Assembly: GCA_904393845.1 (NCBI GenBank)
Contig: CAJFNB010000064.1
Coordinates: 1-7,691 of the forward strand
Reading direction: 5' to 3'
From: Alloclostridium intestinigallinarum
Lineage (GTDB): Bacteria; Bacillota; Clostridia; Christensenellales; UBA3700
Length of the DNA: 7,691 nucleotides
Shown: piece by piece, positions 5,226 through 7,691 of the stretch
Numbering within the stretch: position 1 is the stretch's first letter
Layout of the letters: the number at the start of each line of letters is the position of its first letter
Translations under genes and position numbers: made by a program
The notes under the pieces: generated by a model
Seen by the model: the letters and a program-made list of their open reading frames with translations, nothing else
Databases searched by the model: none
Told to the model about the DNA's origin: nothing

Positions 5226-6110
5226 CTAGAACTGTTGTTTTTTCTTATTGCCGATAATCGCGGGCGCGGCGGACGCGCTTTTGCGCAAGCCCAGCGCCTT
5301 TGCCACGGGTGTGGTGAGAGGCTCCTGCACGCACAGACTTTGAAGGGTTTCTTCGGAAAATTCCGCGCGCTTTTTCCCGTCGCCGTCCACCACGAGAAAG
5401 GTGGTGAAGGCGTCGCGCCGAACCATGGGCAGAATTTTTAAAAGAGGGGTATCTTCCCCGACCATGACGGTACGCAGCTCCACGCCTCCGTCGTAGTCTT
5501 TGTTGAGCGGGGAAGCGTGCGCGACGTGCATATAACTTTCTTCGCCCGTGCCGAAAATTGCACCGTAGATGAGGAACGCGCCCATGACGCCGGCGGAGAG
5601 ATTATAGGTGTAAAATACGGAAATTGCGTTGTATACGACGAGCGCCGCCCCGCCGAGAACGCCCAGAACGCGCAGAACTTTGAGCGCGCGCAGTTTGTTT
5701 TTTGCGAGCGAATACACTATGCGCGAGCCGTCCAGCGGATACAGCGGCAGTAAATTTACAGCGCACAGCGCCGCGTTCGCCACGCAGAAGCCGAGCGTAT
5801 ACGAATAGATTGAAGGATACAGCCACCACAGCGCCACGATAAGCAGCGCGACCGCGGCGTTGAATACGGGACCGGCGAGGGCGATGAGGATATTGTCCGA
5901 ACGCGAATACCGCTCCCCGCCGTTTATCACTCCGCCGTACGGCATGAGCGTGATACTGCCCATGCGGTAGCCTCTCAGAGCCGCCATGCGCGAATGGGCT
6001 GTTTCGTGCGCTAAAATAGCCACGGTATAGGCGCAGAAAGCGACGGCGTTGCCCGTAAAAATCATGAGCAGCGCCGCCGCGATAAACGCGGGATGTACCT
6101 TTATCTTCAC
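5226..6110 (-). CDS. spoIVFB: SpoIVFB-like site-2 intramembrane metalloprotease (M50)
   Basis: 294 residues, close to Bacillus subtilis SpoIVFB (288). A multi-span membrane protease: HETAH (35-39) is the zinc-binding HExxH, and LLPLYPLDGSR (120-130) supplies the third ligand D127. LMPYGGVINGGE and IALAGPVFN are typical of the SpoIVFB subgroup. Hydrophobic spans lie at about 8-30, 75-97, 103-124, 145-163 and 170-190. The cytosolic tail (about 205-265) fits the CBS-type domain of SpoIVFB. In spore formers SpoIVFB cuts pro-sigma-K in the mother cell. The GTG start at 6110 overlaps the stop of the upstream small gene (TAGTG) and lacks its own strong Shine-Dalgarno, so translation is probably coupled. 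Whether this organism sporulates cannot be told here; related proteases persist in some non-sporulating Clostridia. Confidence 0.85.
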   Translation of the reverse strand: MKIKVHPAFIAAALLMIFTGNAVAFCAYTVAILAHETAHSRMAALRGYRMGSITLMPYGGVINGGERYSRSDNILIALAGPVFNAAVALLIVALWWLYPSIYSYTLGFCVANAALCAVNLLPLYPLDGSRIVYSLAKNKLRALKVLRVLGVLGGAALVVYNAISVFYTYNLSAGVMGAFLIYGAIFGTGEESYMHVAHASPLNKDYDGGVELRTVMVGEDTPLLKILPMVRRDAFTTFLVVDGDGKKRAEFSEETLQSLCVQEPLTTPVAKALGLRKSASAAPAIIGNKKKQQF

Positions 6111-6283
6111 TAAGCCATCGTCACGAACCGGGTGATGAGCACCGCGCAGCTTACCGCCACGCAGATTGCCGCCTGCACGATGAAGATATCGAGCAGATTG
6201 ACCTTGCGCTTTTTCCTGAACCTGACTTTGATGTTGTCGCCGGGATAACTTACCGCGCCGCTTGCGAATTCGTCATATTTCAT
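6110..6283 (-). CDS. 57-residue single-span membrane protein in the spoIVFA position
   Basis: The ATG at 6283 has AGGAGGT (6297-6291) at 7 nt and is preferred over an in-frame GTG at 6292, which lies within that site. The product has about 20 hydrophilic residues, a basic cluster KVRFRKKRK, then one hydrophobic span (LLDIFIVQAAICVAVSCAVLI) and a five- to six-residue tail. The basic side suggests the N-terminus faces the cytosol. In Bacillus subtilis the gene here is spoIVFA, a type II membrane protein (264 residues) with an outer LytM/M23 domain that holds and inhibits SpoIVFB. This gene keeps the topology of its N-terminal part only. It may be a minimal or truncated SpoIVFA, or an unrelated partner; sequence identity could not be judged. 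Confidence 0.7.
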   Translation of the reverse strand: MKYDEFASGAVSYPGDNIKVRFRKKRKVNLLDIFIVQAAICVAVSCAVLITRFVTMA

Positions 6284-6308
6284 AATGTCCACCTCCTGAC
6301 TTCGGTAA

Positions 6309-6337
6309 ATTATATGGCGGCATATCGCGCGATATGC
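6309..6337 (-). promoter_or_regulatory. Candidate sigma-E promoter for the spoIVFA-like/spoIVFB pair
   Basis: In the 57-base gap after minE, the minus strand reads GCATATC (6337-6331), 14 nt, CATATAAT (6316-6309). The Bacillus sigma-E consensus is KMATATT, 13-14 nt, CATACAHT, so six of seven and seven of eight positions agree with the right spacing. Sigma-E drives spoIVFAB in the mother cell of Bacillus subtilis. A perfect 16-bp palindrome, CATATCGCGCGATATG (6321-6336), overlaps the -35 and could be an operator. The -10 also contains TATAAT, so a sigma-A promoter lacking a good -35 is the alternative. Confidence 0.5.
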
Positions 6338-6340
6338 AGA

Positions 6341-6568
6341 TTATTTATCCGGCTTTTTGCAGGGGTATATTCCGTCGGCTGTCGCGGTTATTTTGATAAC
6401 GTACATACCGCGCGCGTCCACGTCCACCGTAAGTTCCGTTCTGCCCGAAAGTCTGGCGTACTGCGAAAGCGCGCGTTCGACGTCCCTTTTAACCACCTCT
6501 TCAAAGCCGCACGGCAGGCGCGTTTTGTCGGAAAGCAGAATCCTGCGCAGGCGGTCAAGCTCCGTCAT
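6341..6568 (-). CDS. minE: Short MinE-like cell division topological specificity factor
   Basis: 75 residues. RLRRILLSDKTRLPCGFEEVVKRDVERALSQYARL (6-40) followed by LTVDVDARGMYVIKITATA matches the MinE plan: contact segment RLkllLvhDRt, helix ending ISKYv, then two strands. MinE stimulates the MinD ATPase and so positions the division site. It starts in the classic ATGA overlap with minD. Compared with the usual 80-95 residues it lacks about 20 N-terminal residues, including the amphipathic membrane-targeting segment (LLDFF-like). No acceptable upstream start is seen, as an extension would run in another frame through minD. Assignment rests mainly on position plus the pattern above. Confidence 0.8.
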   Translation of the reverse strand: MTELDRLRRILLSDKTRLPCGFEEVVKRDVERALSQYARLSGRTELTVDVDARGMYVIKITATADGIYPCKKPDK

Positions 6569-7356
6569 GCGTTCTTTTTCAACCTGCTGCGGATAGCGCC
6601 GAGTATGCCGCGGTAGCGCAATGTGGGGTCGTATATTCTGCCTTCGCCCGTGAGCATATTCGCCGCCACCATATCGAACGCGGCGCGCGAACAGCTCTCG
6701 TTCATATCTAGTCTGCCCAGCTGCGCGCATACCGCCACCCCGTCGTCTTCGGGAATTACGCCCAAAAGCGGATAGCGCAGCAGACGGCTTATCTCCCTGG
6801 GTTCGAGCGTTTCTCCGCGCGCAAGCAAATCCCCGCGCACACGGTTGACTATCAGGCTTACGCCCCTCAGATTGTATCCGGAAAGAAGCGTGACCACCTT
6901 ATCCGCGTCGCGCACCGCCGAAATATGCGGAGTGGTGACCACGATTGCATATTCGCTCGCGCTCACCGCGCGGTGGAAACCGCCCTCTATGCCCGCGGGA
7001 CAGTCGATCAAAATATAATCGAAACTGCCGCCCAGTCTGCCTGTAAGCGCGCGGAAATCGCCCGCCTTTATCTGCTCGCTGTAAACCGCGTGCGCGGAAG
7101 GCATTATATATAAAGGATAGCCGGGCACCTGCAGTATCGCCTGCGATACCCTGCATTTGCCCGCCATCACGTCCGCCATGTCGTACGCGGCGCGATTTTC
7201 CATTCCTAGGGCGACGTCCAGATTGTTCAAGCCCACGTCGCCGTCTATAAGCAGGGTGTTCACGCCCCTGCTTGCCAAAGCAAGCCCCAGGCTTGCCGTG
7301 ACGGTGGTTTTGCCCACTCCGCCCTTGCCCGAAGTTATGACCACTGTGTTACCCAT
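6565..7356 (-). CDS. minD: Septum site-determining ATPase MinD
   Basis: 263 residues, normal length. The deviant Walker A motif GKGGVGKTT spans 10-18 (K11 and K16). LLIDGDVGLNNLDVALGM (35-52) holds the switch I aspartates D38 and D40, and YILIDCPAGIEGGF (114-127) is Walker B with D118. TTPHISAVRDADKV follows, as in MinD. The C-terminal stretch YRGILGAIRSRLKKNA can form the amphipathic helix by which ATP-bound dimers attach to the inner membrane. MinD recruits MinC, which blocks FtsZ assembly away from mid-cell. The start is fixed by homology (MGNTVVITSGKGG), although no Shine-Dalgarno precedes it. No minC lies directly upstream. Confidence 0.96.
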   Translation of the reverse strand: MGNTVVITSGKGGVGKTTVTASLGLALASRGVNTLLIDGDVGLNNLDVALGMENRAAYDMADVMAGKCRVSQAILQVPGYPLYIMPSAHAVYSEQIKAGDFRALTGRLGGSFDYILIDCPAGIEGGFHRAVSASEYAIVVTTPHISAVRDADKVVTLLSGYNLRGVSLIVNRVRGDLLARGETLEPREISRLLRYPLLGVIPEDDGVAVCAQLGRLDMNESCSRAAFDMVAANMLTGEGRIYDPTLRYRGILGAIRSRLKKNA

Positions 7357-7362
7357 GGCAAA

Positions 7363-7371
7363 ATAATAACA
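7363..7371 (-). promoter_or_regulatory. Possible extended -10 element for a leaderless minD mRNA
   Basis: The minus strand reads TGT-TATTAT (7371-7363), followed by six bases and the minD ATG, so transcription would start on or next to the A of the start codon. This agrees with the absence of any Shine-Dalgarno. No -35 at 16-18 nt is convincing, hence low confidence. Confidence 0.3.
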
Positions 7372-7433
7372 TTTTATATGCGGCGTATTTTCGCAAATTA
7401 TGAAGTTTTTTAATGATTAACGTACCAATATGT

Positions 7434-7510
7434 CAGCGGCGAGCCGCTGCAGCCTGATTATGCTTTGAAGTAACAAAGCGGAATTTCAAGTCCGACATCT
7501 CCGCAATACT
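7434..7510 (-). repeat. Diverged intergenic repeat, copy B, with hairpin
   Basis: Begins with the 7-bp hairpin CAGCGGC-GA-GCCGCTG (7434-7449) and continues through GCTTTGAAGTAACAAAGC and CTCCGCA (near 7499). It parallels copy A (2321-2480), including the hairpin with a compensated base pair. On the minus strand it contains a 21-codon ORF starting at GCGGAGATG and ending inside the hairpin, probably without meaning. The whole 7357-7691 spacer holds no convincing gene. Confidence 0.4.
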
Positions 7511-7542
7511 TTGGCTTTTTAATTTTTTGCATATATTGATTT

Positions 7543-7560
7543 TGTCCACTTTAGTGGACA
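7543..7560. repeat. 18-bp perfect inverted repeat TGTCCACT-TT-AGTGGACA
   Basis: Two perfect 8-base arms separated by TT. It could be an operator for a dimeric regulator, a short hairpin, or the edge of a repeat element. It is flanked by an AT-rich stretch on one side (7519-7542) and the GC-rich tandem repeat on the other, marking a sharp change of composition. Confidence 0.6.
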
Positions 7561-7572
7561 GGAGCGCGAGCC

Positions 7573-7626
7573 GGAAGCGCCGTGGCAACGCGGGGAAGCG
7601 CCGTGGCAACGCGGGGAAGCGCCGTG
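7573..7626. repeat. 21-bp direct tandem repeat, about 2.6 copies
   Basis: Two identical 21-base units (7573-7593 and 7594-7614, each beginning GGAAGCGCCGTGGCAACGC) and a third partial copy (7615-7626) that diverges after GCCGTG. The period is a multiple of three, so reading frames run through it in both directions with a seven-residue repeat (HGASPRC on the minus strand, GEAPWQR on the plus strand). Confidence 0.85.
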
Positions 7627-7691
7627 CGCTTCACCACTTAACCGCCTTGAAATAGCAAAACAGAAAGTCGTTGCCATTCTCTCCGCACCGC

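Larger units (their letters stand above)
7519..7677 (-). other. Repeat-borne ORF of 52 codons, doubtful gene
   Basis: ATG at 7677 with GGAG three bases upstream, and a TAA at 7521-7519. The translation starts MATTFCFAISRRLSGEAHG, passes through the seven-residue repeat encoded by the 21-bp units and ends KSIYAKN. Its first part (7640-7677) resembles the same segment of repeat copy B. It is unlike a normal globular protein and is more likely a by-product of the repeat element (a third copy, C) than a real gene. It ends about 160 bases before minD. Confidence 0.2.

Noticed and set aside
6569..6730. Longer N-terminus for minE running back into minD
   Set aside because: The extension is an alternative frame within the conserved minD sequence with no MinE-like content; the ATGA overlap gives the natural start.
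7547..7691. Plus-strand frame reading through the 21-bp repeats and open to the right edge
   Set aside because: It has no start codon or ribosome binding site and owes its length to the repeat period being a multiple of three.

Overview
The window looks like chromosomal DNA of a low-to-mid GC Firmicute, most likely an uncultured gut-type member of the Clostridia. Every convincing gene lies on the minus strand, so the biological reading direction is right to left. The core order minD - minE - short membrane protein - site-2 protease - RNase G/E - rplU - prp - rpmA matches the known Bacillus/Clostridium order minD - spoIVFA - spoIVFB - rplU - ysxB(prp) - rpmA, with minE and an RNase E/G gene inserted. 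The L27 N-terminal extension and the neighbouring Prp protease are also Firmicutes hallmarks.

Layout, right to left. (1) 7691-7357 is a gene-poor, repeat-rich intergenic stretch: a diverged repeat element, a 21-bp tandem repeat, an 18-bp palindrome and a GC-rich hairpin. No minC is found next to minD. (2) 7356-5226 is a division/sporulation cluster: minD, a short minE (ATGA overlap), then after a 57-base gap a 57-residue single-span membrane protein in the spoIVFA position, joined (TAGTG overlap) to a SpoIVFB-like intramembrane protease. The gap holds a good match to a sigma-E (mother-cell) promoter inside a perfect palindrome. (3) 5174-3654 is rng with its own sigma-A promoter so close that the mRNA would be almost leaderless. 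(4) 3637-2543 is a ribosomal-protein operon: promoter, L21 leader RNA, rplU, prp, rpmA (overlapping genes), closed by a strong hairpin terminator. (5) 2541-2212 is intergenic, with a second copy of the repeat element and an extended -10 promoter for (6) an OGG1-type 8-oxoguanine DNA glycosylase. (7) 1386-1123 is a spacer with a possible small basic ORF, followed by (8) a NYN-domain protein with a charged C-terminal tail.

The most interesting part is the left edge (267-1). A well-formed sigma-A promoter (TTGACT-17-TAAAAT) starts a transcript with a structured 5' leader. An upstream segment there is complementary to a strong Shine-Dalgarno site, which precedes an eight-codon ORF (MEKHFIYP). After that come mutually exclusive hairpins built from alternating ACATTTTA/TAAAATGT segments. 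This has the form of a leader-peptide attenuator for a gene lying just outside the window; the gene and the signal cannot be identified from this sequence.

All functional names rest on motif reading by eye. Promoters, leader RNAs and repeats are by-eye calls that have not been tested by folding or genome-wide comparison.
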